Assembly: GCA_022113835.1 (NCBI GenBank)
Contig: JAILWY010000008.1
Location: 7,754,501 to 7,818,500 of the forward strand
Direction: 5' to 3'
Length of the DNA stretch: 64,000 bases
From: Atopsyche davidsoni
Taxonomy: Eukaryota; Arthropoda; Insecta; Trichoptera; Hydrobiosidae
In this document: positions 1 through 14,325 of the stretch, one piece after another
How positions within the stretch are numbered: the stretch's first letter is position 1
Layout: each line of letters starts with the position of its first letter
The notes under the pieces: model-generated
Database searches by the model: none
Told to the model about the DNA's origin: nothing
Seen by the model: only the letters and a program-made list of their open reading frames with translations
Made by a program: the position numbers and the translations under genes

Positions 1-289
1 CTATTTAAAGAATTTTTTTATGAAACATATATCGTTATAAAATAAAGTTAATTTTTGTATTCATAAAGAAGACACTTAATAATTTTTTAATACCTCAATA
101 AGACCATATAAAAACTAAATAAAATCAAAATGACGCAACCTTATTTTCTTTAACAAAAATAATCATGGAGTATTTATAAACAAATACAAATTTAAAATAT
201 ACAATTAAACAAAAAAAAAATTACTCATTTATCAAGACCGTTGAAATATTAAGTAGCGAATTTGCGATTAGGAAGTTTCAAAATAATCA

Positions 290-500
290 TTCGCTCGATC
301 ATTGTGAAAGTTTGGCTTGCTCAGCCGCCATCTTGTGTTTCCCGTGTCCGCCATTTTCTTAAGGTCCGAGTCTCCCACGAGAGTCAAGCACTATTCTTCT
401 AGAGCGTGGTACACTTTCATAGACAAATAAGAAGCCTTTCCGAGCGAGGCGTCGTCTATTGTCGGGCCATTGTGCGTTTCCTGTCCCGCGCAAATAGACA
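290..500. promoter_or_regulatory. Promoter-like patch with YY1/Pho motifs
   Basis: A GC-richer segment in AT-rich flanks with GCCGCCATCTTG (324-335) and GTCCGCCATTTTC (345-357), two close matches to the AAGATGGCGGC core bound by YY1/Pho at housekeeping start sites. I see no attached coding exon in either direction. Confidence 0.3.
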
Positions 501-843
501 TTTTTTCCGACTGTCAAAATATTTGGTTATTATCGTTTAAACGCATATTATTTCAAAATTTGGGATGTTTGAATAAATATGTATTTTGAAATGCTCATTT
601 TGGAGACGTCCAACACTTGCCGGAAGGCTGAATGTGTAAAAGAAAATATTGGTCTGGGATCCAAAAAAGGCAATCACATCGAACCCTCGAGAAAAATTGA
701 AAATATTTTTGTATATCAGTCACAGACTTGCATTAAACGATTAAAAAATTTTGTGCAGACACTGAATAATGAGTGAGTTTGCATCTCTCCCTTATCTCGA
801 AAAAAGCTATTTTTCATGTTGTTTAAGGGCCTAGTCTGCATAA

Positions 844-1308
844 TCGAGTTTTTTTGATCATTTTCTAGTCCGTTTTGCGAAAAATCCACTGCAAAAAGTT
901 TGATACATTCCTTCTTCCGAATAAAATATTTTTTTATTTCTTGTAAATTTACTATTAATATGATAAATATGTGTTTTTCCGATTGAAGTGTAGGAATTTG
1001 GAGATTCATCTGGTCCTAAACATTTAAAAGTATTTTTTTCAATTGAAATTAAAAGATTAAATATAAACCATGTGCGCCAAATTATTTAAAAAATTTAAAA
1101 AAAAAAAATCTTTAACAAACTTTGGTTTTGAAAAGTCGTCATTTTATCTAATTTTTCAACATCTTCAAGGCTTTATTTTACCCTTAAAATGGACGTTAAT
1201 TAAATAATAAAAAATAGATAAATATTATTTATAGTTTTTTCAATTCTCTGTAAAAAAATCAATAAATATAGCAAAATAAAGTGACAATTAAATTTATTAA
1301 ATGACACG
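844..1308 (+). repeat. Dispersed repeat family A, copy 1
   Basis: Starts TCGAGTTTTTTTGATCATTT and ends ATGACACG. It shares long runs with 56344-56848, including TTTTTCCGATTGAAGTGTAG and the AACCATGTGCGCC segment. It is noncoding; its origin is probably a DNA transposon or its MITE derivative. Confidence 0.75.
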
Positions 1309-1312
1309 GTAA

Positions 1313-1355
1313 TGGACTGCCTCTGGTGTGCCAACCAGACACTAGAGGCAGTCCA
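1313..1355. repeat. Hairpin directly after repeat family A copy
   Basis: TGGACTGCCTCTGGTGT (1313-1329) and ACACTAGAGGCAGTCCA (1339-1355) pair over 17 bp with one mismatch and a 9-base loop. Confidence 0.8.
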
Positions 1356-1399
1356 ATAGACATAAATTAATTAAATCGTTGAGCATTTGTTTACTTTGA

Positions 1400-4300
1400 T
1401 AAAATTAAGAAAAAACGTCTTGATACCAATTTTTTTTTATGAAAATGTAAATAAATTGTTTATTGAAAAAGAATAGTGATACTTCGTGTTTTCGTCGTTA
1501 ATAGAGTTGTTCTTTCGAAGAGCAATAATAAATTATAGAAAACTATTAAAATGCAGATTTGTGTCTATTTCCCTAAGCAAGTGGTGTTCGCCTCTACGAC
1601 TTCCTCGATAATCACCAATAATTAGACCCCAGCAGGGATGGCAGGGGTAGATAAACACGGGGTTAAGGAGGCCTCTATTGCGTGCAATGGTTACATTACC
1701 CCAGACAGAATCAACCCTTCCTAATCACAAGCGTTCCACTGGGTTAACATTTTGGTTGAAAATAGTAAATTTATATATCTGTAGGTTTGTGTAGTTCTAC
1801 AATATTCATTAACTAACTTACTGTATACTTATATTATTAAAAAAAACTGCCACTTATTAATAATATAAAATATTTTTTATCATATTTATACACGAGAGAG
1901 AGCCAATCAATATCAGAAAATCTAAAAATAGGAAGTTCGTAGAAATGTTTTGTGGTGTTTGCAAATAAGTTTCATGGGTTTTGACATTAAATTTTCTTGG
2001 GTGGTATTGAAAAATTGATACATATTAAAAAAAGCACTGTATTCATAAATACACACTTCATTAAATCAATGTGAGATTATCTTTTGTCTAATATTGTGCC
2101 TTTTTCATTTTAGGCAAGAATTTTATTATATATAATATTTCGTTTGAAAAATATCAAGATCTGCAAAAAGAAAAAAAAATCCGTTTGAAGACGATTCATT
2201 TTTTTCTAATTATATCTTGATTACTTTGAAAATGAAGAGAATTTAATTACAGTTATATTATTTAAATATAAAGTAGTAGAAATATTACACTCTTCAAAAG
2301 AATAATGAGAAAAAATCCTTTAATTTTTTTCAATATATTCCCACTTAAATTTTAATTGACAGCTTCTTTTGAATACGCCGTTAATGAATGATTTAAATAA
2401 CACGAAGAAAATTTATAATTAATTAAAATGGGTAAAATATTTAATTTAAATTCCTCGGACGAAGACCCTTAATTTAATTTTGTGACTATTAAAAACGATG
2501 AGTTTTTAGGGATGTTCTATTAAATATAACAAAAGCAACCTTCCAGTAGCGAAGACTTAAATCGATAAGGTTTTTTTATTCGATCGTTTGCCTTTGAAGT
2601 ATTAGAGCCTCATTGTCCATGGCACGTCTTTTCAAAGTGACATAGTACAGCCTGCAAACCAATTACAATATGAACAAATACTAAACTATTAAAACAATTT
2701 TAAAAATGTATCTAAAAACAAGGGTAGGAAACGACACTTAACACGAAAAAATTCGAGAAACATCTTTCAAGATATTGCAAGGTCTTTTTTTATTTTTATT
2801 ATTATGAATGCATTGTTTATCTAAACAGGTATAATTTTCACATTTGAAATCATTAATGTTTCCAATCTTCGCACGTCGTCTTCAGGTGTTTAAATAAGGC
2901 ATCAAGCTCGCTTTATAATTATATGCGACGTGGACTGATGTTCAAATCACTGGCAAATAATTAACCCCGGCAAAATAACTGAAAACAGGCGTACCACTAA
3001 TGCGGCCCGGAAGCTCGACTTCCGGTAAGAAATTCCGACATTTTTAAGCTTTAAAATAAAAAAAAAAACGGTGTTGCTATCCGAGGTGGAATTTTGAATG
3101 CTATGCGGTTTTTTTTAATGTCAACAATGTAATTGTATGCAATCTAGATATTAGGAATTTTATCTTGATTGCAATAAGTGAAAATTTTAAATCAGGCAAA
3201 TAAAAGAAATATAATACACTAGTATTTTACAAATATATATAGATATATATGTGTGTGTGTCAAGGAATAAAAATACTATATAAATATAAAAACAGATATG
3301 GCTTAGGAATAAACAGGTCTTAACTCAAAAGTTTATATGCTTTAAAGCTGCATCGTTTTTATTTATATTTATATCTTGAACAAGTTTGTTGGTATAAAAA
3401 AATAATAAAAATTATTTAAGAAAAATCAATTATTTTCGCTTGTATGCAGCGTACGACATGCGATGTTTTGTATAATTATGTGTTATTCAAAGTATTTTTT
3501 CTGTAAGATTGGTGATGAAAGTGATTTATTGTTTTAATTTTAAATTCAACAAAAACAAGTTTTTATTCACATTTTCAGCTCACTGCACGACATTGCGTTC
3601 GCTTTTGTACTATCTTGGATCGTGTACCTTATTATTGCAAGTATAAATAATAAAATGTTGGTGTTGGGGGCGGCGACACATGCCTTTCATGTCGGTGAAC
3701 CAACCCTTAAAAGTCGACAGCAAAACACATGTCATTCTCTTACTACCCAATGGGGTTGCATGCTTACTAAAAAGCCTCTTGCTCGTTTCCACACACGGCA
3801 GGGGAAGTAAGTGAAATGTTTTTATTTGTTCAAATTCGCAGCAATGCAGATATCAACTGTTATGTTAAATATTTCTAACCCTGTATTAGAATTTACAGCT
3901 GAAATAAAGACGCCTTAAAAAGCAATGAGATATGTCGTTACTTGTTGAAACGCGGTGATATAACGATCAACTTTAATTTTTAGCATTTTTCATGAAAGGA
4001 ATTCTGGTATAGAGGATCTTACAAGTCGATGTTAAAGAAAAACTTGGAAGACCAGAGCCGAACAGCGTTGAAATGACTACAGCTTTCAGTTGACTGAAAG
4101 GTGGTCAAGAAAAATGTAAGAGACTGTAACTCAAGTTTTCTGTGAAAGTATCAAAATCAAAGCAACTGGATAACAAGTGGTCAAAAAGTATAAACACACT
4201 AAAGGTTATTTTATAATATGAAAGAATTTCGTTATTCTATAAAGATTTAAAGTCTTTGGAAATGTAAAAATAAAAAATAATACCGTACAGATTCAATGCT

Positions 4301-4862
4301 CCAATAAGGTCTGATTCCATGAGGCGGGGCTAATTTTAGGAGTAGCGGGTTTCTGTGGAAGACCTACATCCAGCGGCGTATCAAAACGCGAAAATCTCAA
4401 TGCGAATATCAAATTGCGTCACATAAATAATTTTTATCAGGTCAAGCGTGACCCTTAACCCCTCCGAGCTGGGGTTTTATTTTAAATAATCCTCTAAATC
4501 AGTCCCCGAAATACTGGGTCTTATGTATGGAATATGGAATTTCATTAACCCTCGCGGGGATCACGGTGATACAATGGATAAAATGCAGGGCTTGCGTGCA
4601 AAACCAGCTATGGGGGACACAGTGCACAGTTGCCTGGCATTACTACCTGTGTTTGCTAATACAGGTGAGAAGTAAAAATATATATTAAAAACCATAAAAC
4701 CATCGGAAAGCAATTGCTCCCAAAACACACCTAAAAATTATCAAGTCTTAAAATATTTAGTATATATATATATATATATATATGATATGACACCATTGTT
4801 ATAGTTCATGATTAGATTATTCACCTGCATAAATTTTTTTTATTAAATAATTTTTACGACTA

Positions 4863-4911
<49 letters not shown>

Positions 4912-7900
4912 AACTGTAGATTTGACAATATTTAAATTTTTCTAAAAATACTCCCAAAAACAATAAATATGAGTTGATATAAACGAAACATCAATGGGTA
5001 TACAATATATAAATAGTACTTTATTTTTAAAAAAGTATATGAAATATATCAAGTGTTTTCATGAAATGATACTTAATTGATTTTTCGAAGAATCTTTATA
5101 TGTTGTCTCAATTTTTAACATATTTTTAAAGATTTATAAGGATTTTTTATGTTGTGAAACTTTCTAAGTGTGTATTCTATATTCATGACGATAAATAAAA
5201 GCCTGATACGAAGGACAAGTCGCCAGGTAACCCTCGACATGCTGTATTAAAGATATTATATAAAACCTAACGAAACCATCTTCTAGACTTGTGGGGATTT
5301 ATTGTTCAATATAAGATTCCATTAGATTTTCAGAACAAATCGTTTCACATTGTTAAAAAATAACGATAGTAATACAAGCAGTCTGAATGATTAAAGGTTT
5401 TTAAAATAGACGAAGGAGGTATTTCGAAGGTCAACTTCAAGGACATCCAAGAGACGAGCCTGAGTACGCATCATTAAGGCTTTCGTAGTGCAATTACCAG
5501 CACCGAATATCTCACAACATGTAGTAGAGCTTTTGTGTTTTAAGAGCACTTGCTTTGTTTTAAAAGCAACATATATATTAAAATTTTAATATAGTCAAGG
5601 TCATGATCAGATAAAGCCATAACAATAATTATTTTATGTTATACTAGCCCATCAAAATTTATTTTGAAGGATAAACGATCCGAGGTCTGTTTTATTGGTT
5701 GAAGATTTTAAAATTGGATGGGGGAGGTTTGCCAAAGGTCGGATGGAGGACATTCTATAAAGCAACCCTAAGATCGGGCATTAAGGGGTTAGCGGTAATG
5801 TCCGCAATTACTCGTTCCGAGGGGGATTGTTCAACTGACGAAAAACAATCAAAGTTTAGTGCGGGTTATTTTTTGGCAGTAAAGCGGATTTACGGACGCT
5901 TTAGGGTTAGCGGAGGAATTCGACGGTTTGAGTATAAAATTTAACGGTGTTTGAGAGAATGCAACAATGAATGTACAAAATAATATAAATTTTTCCTTAT
6001 TCAGATGTTTTCAGTGTTATTCCTGAAGCGGCATATGAAATACTGACTTGAACCCTATTTCGAAGACTTACCACAGCCTGTTTCGTTTGCTTGTTTTTTT
6101 TGTTTCAGTATAACTTGAAAGAGAAGTCTATAGCCTTAACATGTCGAAGCAGGGTTGGCTATATCACAATTGAGAGAGTCTCAAAGAAAGAGAACTTATG
6201 ACGATATTAAAAAGGGTATCGTAGCCTGCTGATTATTCCGAGAAAAATCTAATAAAAAAGAGGCATTAAGAGAAGAAAGCTAAAGTGACTGAAAGCTGGG
6301 AGTAAAGTCATGTTAAAAAGGGTAAAGAAATGTTCAATGAAATGGTCATCAGCCTCGAAGCCTAAAATTAATTTTAATTGAATCTAGATTATATTAAATA
6401 TATTATGCACCAAATTGTATTGGTATATCAGTTAATCAATAAAATATAAATCTTCGATGATGTATTAGACTTTCTATATATATTATAACCCCCTCGCCGT
6501 GAAAAAGGATATATTAAATAGTCAATTATGCGGATTAAAGCATGATGGATATAACTGTGTACACCGGACAATTAAATTCAGCAAAATATTTCAGATAATG
6601 TTAGTCATTAATATAACCCTTTTGTATTTTTAGTAACACGTTAAATATACATCAGTGCTAAATTTAGTAAATTTTAAATTAAATATAAATTTTATCTCTC
6701 TCCTCGGATATCATATTTAGGGTTGATTGTTTGTATCGTATCTTTATTGTAAAAGAGTTCACTTGAGTCATCAAGTTTCAAAACCCGCTCTGGGAGTATT
6801 TATTTGATTCTGAACAAATTATGGAGACTGAAAATACGATTGTTTAAGAAACGAATTTTCATTCAATTTCACCTCTGCTAAGCACACTTTTAGCGGATTT
6901 TGAAACTTAACGACTTATTTATCGATTAGGGGTATATTTATTTTAGTATATATTCTTAGAATCGGTTAAATCGATCGCTTAGTCAAAGAAAGGGAGCGGA
7001 CGCCAACACGCGGTGGTCGAACCTCAAACGAATTTCGCCAAAACAAACAGACCATGGGACCTATACGTTTAAAACACCATACACGCATACCTCATGGGGC
7101 TTGCATAGTTTCACGAACACATCAAAAAATTATATTAATTGTCTCTGATTATTAAAAATTTATAAAATATGTTGAATGTCTAACAATTTACATATCTCGC
7201 AAGACCGCTCTAGAAAATTTTATACTTTTACTAAAATATTACCTTAGTGATAAAATGAAGTAACGCATTTGATTCTCACCTTTTTGATAACAATTTTTTT
7301 TTTAAAGTTAACCGTACATTAAATATTATTATATATTTAAAACCAACACCATTGCTTTTAGATTTAGATCAAACTGATCGATGTGGTAAAATACATTGCA
7401 CGAGTTTAATATGACGCAATAAACTGATAATCGTTCAATACATTATATGTAACAGACTTGACGTTTTTATTATAATTAGCTTCTTATCAAGGTTTATCAA
7501 CGATATTGAACTTGAGCAAGAATTTCTATTTCTGTTTATATAATTATGCGTTTTTTTTTTTTGATTTTTTTTGTATATGCGTAAAAATAATATGTCGTTG
7601 TGTGGTAAAAACCTTGCACATAATATTCTCAAAAACGGCAAATTTTACAGCCTATACAAAATGAACGCCTAGCGTGTGGCTCTGGCTTGGCGTGTGACCT
7701 CCTCGACACACAAAACCCACCCCCATTGCACCCCAACCACCCACAGCTGCCCGGGGCAGGCGAATCACTAGCACCTTCAAAAAAACACCCCTACCTGCAC
7801 GTGAAATATTAAAAAAAATATATTCTTTCAGTCATTCTTTGACAGGTGAATTTTTATTTTACACCGTTTCGAGCAGACGTCACTATCGCATTATCCAGTT

Positions 7901-8930
7901 TTACGAAGTGTGAGAATACACTTAGATCATAATGCACAAATGATAAAGCCTGAAAAAAACCTTTCTAACCAAAAAAAAAGTAATTTCAATGTAAATATCA
8001 TAACTATGTTTGTAGATTATAACTATATGGGTTGTATGATATTGAGCTTTTTATAGCGTCAATATCGACCCCCAAGAGTCGATTTAGCCCTTCAAGGAGT
8101 CGATGACAGCAAAATATTAAATTGGGGGTCCACGAACTGTAAATGAGGGTCTACGAGAATGAATCCCATTTAAGCAGGTCTTCATAAAAATTTAGGCATT
8201 CCGAAAATGTCATAATTGAACACACATTGAATCTAAGTACTTACATAATAATGCTGTTAATCCTGCATTATGGACTATCGCAAGAATGTTTTTGAAAGCT
8301 TTTCCATCTTCATACCACATGAAAAAGAGTTTCAGTGCAGTTGTCATCCTTCTCACAAAAAAAATATAGTTATTCAATGTTTACATACCGACAAAAAATA
8401 TGGCGCACCCTGTATATCAGATGTCAAAAATATGTTTGGAAATGATGAATTTGCAAAAATTCAATATTAGCAAGGCAGGGGTCTACGAAAAACAGGAAAA
8501 CTCGACAAGGGGTCAATGGAACAAAATAGTTTGGGAACCTATGAGCTACTTGATGATTTCTGTCATCTGGTGTATTTGTTTAAAATCGTCGATGGACGGA
8601 AATCTTCAAGTATTTAAAAACCCAAGAAAAATTATCATTAAGTAGTTATTTATTTAGTAGTAGAAAAAGGACGTTATTTGTAAACTAATTTTTACAAGTT
8701 AAACTGAAAACTCAAACCTTCACTGAATGTGTTTGTTAATATTTTAACGGCTCGCTTTACAAGCAGCAAAACAGTTTAATACAAATTATTCTACCCGCAG
8801 ATAAAATTTATTTTATTGAGATTTGGTTTGGTGAAAAAAAATTTTTTTTAATACAGTTACCACCGCATACGCTCAGAGTTATTTGAAATCATACATGAAA
8901 AAATTATTCATACAGCCGTGTGACCGGAGA
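1400..8930. other. AT-rich stretch without recognised genes
   Basis: Contains GC-richer patches that look like worn repeats (1580-1750, 3650-3800, 4290-4660, 6980-7110, 7660-7800), (TA)n runs at 4761-4783 and 4871-4909, and a short dyad CCGGAAG-CTCGA-CTTCCGG at 3007-3025. An 81-codon frame at 5699-5944 is open in a slightly GC-richer segment, but I do not recognise its product. Confidence 0.5.
4871..4909. repeat. (AT)n microsatellite
   Basis: About 19 uninterrupted AT units; a second run lies 90 bp upstream at 4761-4783. Confidence 0.95.
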
Positions 8931-9003
8931 GATTATACTTTCACCGGTCGTTTCGGAAATTCCGGCCATTTCCTCGGAAAAACGCGGCTGTTAATGCCGC
9001 CAG

Positions 9004-9030
9004 CCTAACCTAACCTAACCTAACCCAACC
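9004..9030. repeat. Short telomere-like (CCTAA)n
   Basis: Four exact CCTAA units plus a degenerate CCCAACC. This is the complement of the insect telomere unit TTAGG. It follows a GC-rich segment with ACCGG/CCGGT and CCGGCC motifs (8930-9000). Confidence 0.7.
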
Positions 9031-10494
9031 TATTCACATACAGAGGGGGTTTAACAAGATGCGTACAATCTGAAAAGCCTTTCAAACTCAACCCCGTTAA
9101 GTAACCACTGGTTACAAAACGGTTTGGCAATCCTGCAAACTTTGAAGTACTTGAAAACCTTTAAATATCTACCGTTGTTTAATTTTTATCTTTCTTAACA
9201 TATTTATTATATTAACAATAAAAAAATGATATCACTGCTAAGAAAAATAATAAACATATCTAATTTATAAGGATCGCTGACGATGAATCCACATTTTTGA
9301 TCATAAAAAAAATACCTACAATAATATTTTTTCAATATTTCGAAAATTAAATTTCACAGCCAATAATAAATTCCAAATGGTTTGCGGCTTTTTACTTTTA
9401 TTATATAAGTTAGTATAATGACTTACATATATAGTTTTGGGTATATATAAAAAGAGACAAACAGGTTTAATTTTAACAAGTTGTATATGAGAGCGTTTTA
9501 GTAAAAAAAAATTATCAACACCATAACATACAATTTTTTACCTATCAGTATATTTTTTACTTGTCACTTTTTTTCATTTTCACAACTGACAGGATGTTTA
9601 AAAATACTACGCAATCGTTTTATTTTAGTATCTCGTGAAATCCGTGAGGTTAGGTGAGATTATTACTATCTAACATATAAAAGTATTTCCGTTGTGGAAT
9701 TACAACGGAATGTGACTGACAAAATGCATCTGTGAAATTTTAATTACATCAATATTTTACTTACTAGGTTTTTCAACCACGCAGAAAATATTATTTAAAT
9801 GTATTAATTATATCTTAAAAATAAGATTTACTTAATTTAAAGTAGAATTAAGTTTAACTATGCACAATTATATTTCTCAAATTTAAAATATAAATGTGCA
9901 GTGCATGTGAGCATATTTTTCATAAGTGAAAAAACGTTTGCTGAAAAGTTCCTGAAAACACTCCTGAATCTATAGTCATTTTTATAATTTCAGTACTACC
10001 ATTTATATTATATATCTCTATCTGACATTTCCGTGGTATCGTGAAGACTTGAAAAAAACAGAGTTTTTGTAAATACTTCATAGTTAAATGAATAGAAATA
10101 GATAAAGCAAACGCACGAAGGCTATAAATTAAGATCTCAAAACTCTCCAAAACTACATATTCTAATCCAAAACTAAGACCTGCCCGCGTTTATTTTTTGC
10201 TACCAATAAATCAACGTCAGCAATTAGGGGTTGGGAAAAGTTTGAAAACCACTGCGAGCCTGAACACCCTAACCAAATTACACCCTCATTATACGGAGTT
10301 AAAAAAATTATTGATATTTGTACTTCACATAGAGAGGTCAATTATATGCTCTGGCCGACATTTTTACTATTACTATATTCTAGTAAAACCTTGACTTTTT
10401 TCATATGAAAATAAGTGGGTTATTTTTACAATATTAACTACAAGCAAATTTTAAACTTTTGCTTAGTTTTATACCACCTGAAAATGATGAATCA

Positions 10495-10519
10495 ATATAT
10501 ATATATATATATATATATT
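10495..10519. repeat. (AT)n microsatellite
   Basis: About 12 AT units. Confidence 0.9.
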
Positions 10520-11339
10520 ATACTGAATTTCGTCTATTTATATATTAAAGCTGCCGGCTGATAGTTAAATTTTAAATCATAATTTGTGGAGCCGCTGACA
10601 CGGAAACATCTACAATTCCCTGTTAAATTGGATTATAATTGGTTTTTAAATTTTCCAATCATGCGAAAAATATCATTAAAAAGTTTTTCACCCGAGCACT
10701 CAAAAATATTGATAAAATGCATTTATAACTAACATTCTATTTGTATATAATTAGCTTTATCAATTTCAATAAGCGTATCGCATCATTAGTGTTTCAAAAA
10801 TAAAAAAATTGTGCCAAGCACTGCTTGATTAGATTTGGAATTTATATACGTAGCTTTGCAATACAAAATATGTATTTTTATAATAAAATTTTGAAGGCTT
10901 ATTTCTAGGGAACTAATATAAAAATCACAGTAAAGTTTTTTTTTTTAAGATTCTAATTGTGATAAAGCTTACCCTGTGTATAATTTTAATAATGTTGTAA
11001 AAAATAAAGTACACTATTTGACAGGTTATGGTGGTTTTATTATGAAGCTGTGTTTTCCATGCTGGTAATTGAGTTGCTTTGTGTATTAATCGGTTTTGTT
11101 TGATGCAGAATACAAGCACTCCGGGAGCAAACTAGTGTTATTAAAAAAACATATTTAGTTCAAAACAACTATCTTTTTCTTTTTTTACCTTCACAGTTGT
11201 TAAACAACATAAAAATAATTCGTTCAAAAAAAATTTTGGTATTTTCCATACAGCACTGTGACATACTAGAAAATATTTTTTATTCACTGTAGATCTTAGG
11301 ATATTATAAATTGAGTGATATTAGTGTATTTTTATCGTA

Positions 11340-11965
11340 TATAGAGGTGAATGTTTGATTTTCAGTGATACTACTCAGAGACTGGGTGTATTAAAGTACG
11401 GCCTCTCTATGAACATAAAAAAACGAAAATAATGGTTGTCATCAGAGAACTGATTGACAACAAAGTAGTAGAGTCAAAAAATTAAATATTTGGGCAGCTG
11501 GTTAAATGATAACTGTGATCCTGACCAGGAAATTAAAGTGAGAATCGAGACTACTAAAGTACTCGCTGAAGATTCACCAAGTGTTGTATCGTCTCAGTTC
11601 TTCTTTATGGAGTCGAAGCTTGGACACTCAAGACAGCTTCCATACAAAGAATCGAGAAAGCAGAAATGTGGCTTTGTAGGAGAATCCTTAAAACACCATG
11701 GGTTGACCGTGTCACAAATGAGAGAGTCTTGCACAGAATGCGCAAAGAATGAGAACAACGTTTGTAAAGAAGCGGAAGTTCTCCTATTTTGGCCACATTT
11801 TTCGTATCCCACAAGTAAAAATCGAGAGGAAAAAAGTAGCATTGGAAGAAGGAAGTTTACGTGGCTGAAGGTCGGATTAGTGAGACTGGCCCATGATAGA
11901 GATATGTCCGATAAAATGCTCACCAACCTCCCATGAGGAAGAAGTAATCAAATCAATACCAAGAT
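11340..11965 (+). pseudogene. Broken 3' end of an RTE-like non-LTR retrotransposon
   Basis: In successive frames I read GSWLNDNCDPDQEIKVRIE, then GVEAWTLKTASIQRIEKAEM with WLCRRILKTPWVDRVTNERV (about 11600-11730), then SSIGRRKFTWLKV and a tail similar to MSDKMLTNLP. This order is typical of the region after the reverse transcriptase in RTE-type endonuclease/reverse-transcriptase elements. Frame changes and stops break it. The catalytic domains are absent, as expected for a 5'-truncated copy. Confidence 0.75.
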
Positions 11966-11999
11966 GAATCGCAGTAAAAAATATTTACACGTAGATTTG

Positions 12000-14240
12000 G
12001 TCGAATAATTCGACATTTCAGTTTCAAGTGCTTGTGCTTGTAATCGATAAATTCAAGCCCTAATGTGCTTTGTGTGGTTGTTTTTGGACTCGGTGTGTTT
12101 CGTTCGAGGCAGTGTGCAAGGACTGGCTGTTATTTTTCCGCTGCATAATACCTCCGGATTATTCAAATCGCCTGCAGTTGTATTGAAGATTTTCCACTCG
12201 GTAAGATATTATGCTGCGAAAGCAAAAACAGACTTTGCGAATGGTATTGTTGCAAGTGTTCTGACGCTGTGAATATAAATTAAACGGGGAAGTACGTACT
12301 TGGCATTTCAATGCCTGAGTTATCACGTCCGATCAGCTGTTATTAATGCCATATTTCAAAGGCAATTGCGGCGATTAGACAGCTTCATTGACCTTGAAAT
12401 GTACTCAACTGTATTATATTGTAATACATGCACAACAAAGAAATCCGTTGTAGAACTAAAATTATATCAATTCATCAAAATATATTTTTCAGGTAATTAT
12501 GATGAACTATTGAAATGAAAAAACCTTAAACTGTTTATATGAATAATAATATTCATGGCTAGTTTATAATAAATGTTAAAATATTAAAAAAAAAATTTAA
12601 AAAAACTACAAATTTAATACGTACCGCGAATAAAAGCTCAAAATGGCTGTCGCTAAAGATATAATAAGAAGCTCGGAAAAAAATATCATCAGGCCCTGAA
12701 ATTTCACTTGGAATATACAATATTTAATTGAAAACATTATTTAATAAAAAATAGTGTTTTTAATATATAACATGCATTATCTTGTTACCCACAAAATACT
12801 GAAATATACATGAAATAGTTCAAAATCGATAAGAGTTTTTATAGTCTGATTATTATGTCCCAACCTTGCGTCGTTTAGTGATTAGCACAGCTAATTACTG
12901 ATCATACGATCTAAGGTGTATTAGATTAAAAATTATACTTCTTCGGGGTTAAAGAGAAAAAAGATACTCTGATTTATTTATGTTTCAATATAAAAAGTGT
13001 TGCAGTACTTAATGATTTTTTTTGTATCTTTCTGAAAAGCCATTTTCAGCCCCATAAGCCTATTTTCAGCCTGTTACAAAAATATGAGATCTCAATGCTG
13101 TTTTGAAGGGTATAAAATAAACATAACACATTAAAGAACCTGAGTGCAAACGTAGCTATGAGTTAGTGTTAACTCAGTAAAGATAAATTAATTAAGCTTA
13201 ATTTTTTAAAATCTGATCATGTTAAGATTTAGTTATTTTTAATTTTTTTTTTTGTTAAATTAAGATGAGTTTATTATTTTTTTTAATTGCGGTTTTGTTG
13301 ATATTTAATTATTGAGATGAAAGAGTCTGACGTGTCTCAAGAATCAAGGGTTGGGGTTCGATATCCGGTCAGGTCGGTAAAGTGATATTCGAGACAGCAG
13401 CCGGATAAATGACCGGCGCCAGAGTGACGAGTCTGGATGAGTTTATACACTTACAGAGATATTGCTTTAAGTACAGCGGGTCAGTGTTGATTGACAGATG
13501 TCGGGAAAAACACACAGAGATATTTACGAATTAACGGATTTCGTGTGAACGAAACATATTGATTGAAAATCTAAAAAAAAAGAATACGATAAAATATTAT
13601 AACTCCGTGTTTGTTTTCTGCATAAAAATATATATTATTAATATTCACTCGACAAGCGTAGGATATCTGCATTTATTTCATCTGTACCATCCATACTCGA
13701 ATTTTAAGCAAGTGGGTTTTTTGAGCCGCGATTATGGGCGATTGCGGCCGTTTTAAGATTGGTAAAATACCCGAATTTTTTTGCTGTACATTGAAAAGTA
13801 GCAAAAACCCTCTTTTTCTTTTCCATGAATCCAGATGCAGGTTATATATTTTTTGGAATAGGAAAGGATTCGATTTCGAGTTGAGGCTTTATGGTCGGTA
13901 AGCAACTGTGCTAACTGCTGGATCACGAGACTAGTATGCTAGTGCAAATCCTGTAGTTTACTTCAAAATTAAATTATGCTTTAATCAAGAATAAAAGTTT
14001 TTTTACTGCGTCTGTTGTCTGTACTCCCCTAGAAAAGGAAAATGTACAAACCTTTTGCTTTTATTATTTCTCTCTGTATAACTTAATTTAAAAAAATAGT
14101 GAACAATTTTAAAAAAATAAATATTAAGTGATTGCTGCAAATGACTATTATTTCTAAGAAAATAAATGTGATAATGATAATTATAAAAAAATTATTTTTC
14201 TTATGTATAAAATATTTAAAAATAATTTTTATACATTTTT
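12000..14240. other. AT-rich stretch without recognised genes
   Basis: Frames at 12063-12272 and 12300-12518 have no recognisable product. A patch at 13320-13460 with GGGTTCGATATCC and a tRNA-like piece at 13890-13960 look like worn SINE sequence. Confidence 0.5.
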
Positions 14241-14251
14241 ATCCATTAGTC

Positions 14252-14325
14252 CTTGGCCGCATAACGATACTGACGTAGCCCAAAAGATGTGGGCTCGAAC
14301 TCCGCCTGTGGCGTGATTTTTATGC
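14252..14325 (+). repeat. tRNA-like SINE remnant
   Basis: TTGGCCGCATAACGATACTG resembles an A-box region and GTGGGCTCGAACTCCGC a T-arm/B-box. The cloverleaf is incomplete, so this is not a working tRNA. Confidence 0.4.

Noticed and set aside
3610..3810. Pair of 60-codon frames on opposite strands
   Set aside because: Overlapping antisense frames in a slightly GC-richer patch with no recognisable product.
4761..4909. CRISPR-like or regulatory repeat structure
   Set aside because: Simple (TA)n microsatellites in a eukaryotic genome; no spacers. No CRISPR array exists in the window.
9004..9030. Chromosome end or telomeric array
   Set aside because: Only four or five units and single-copy-like DNA on both sides; an interstitial short run.
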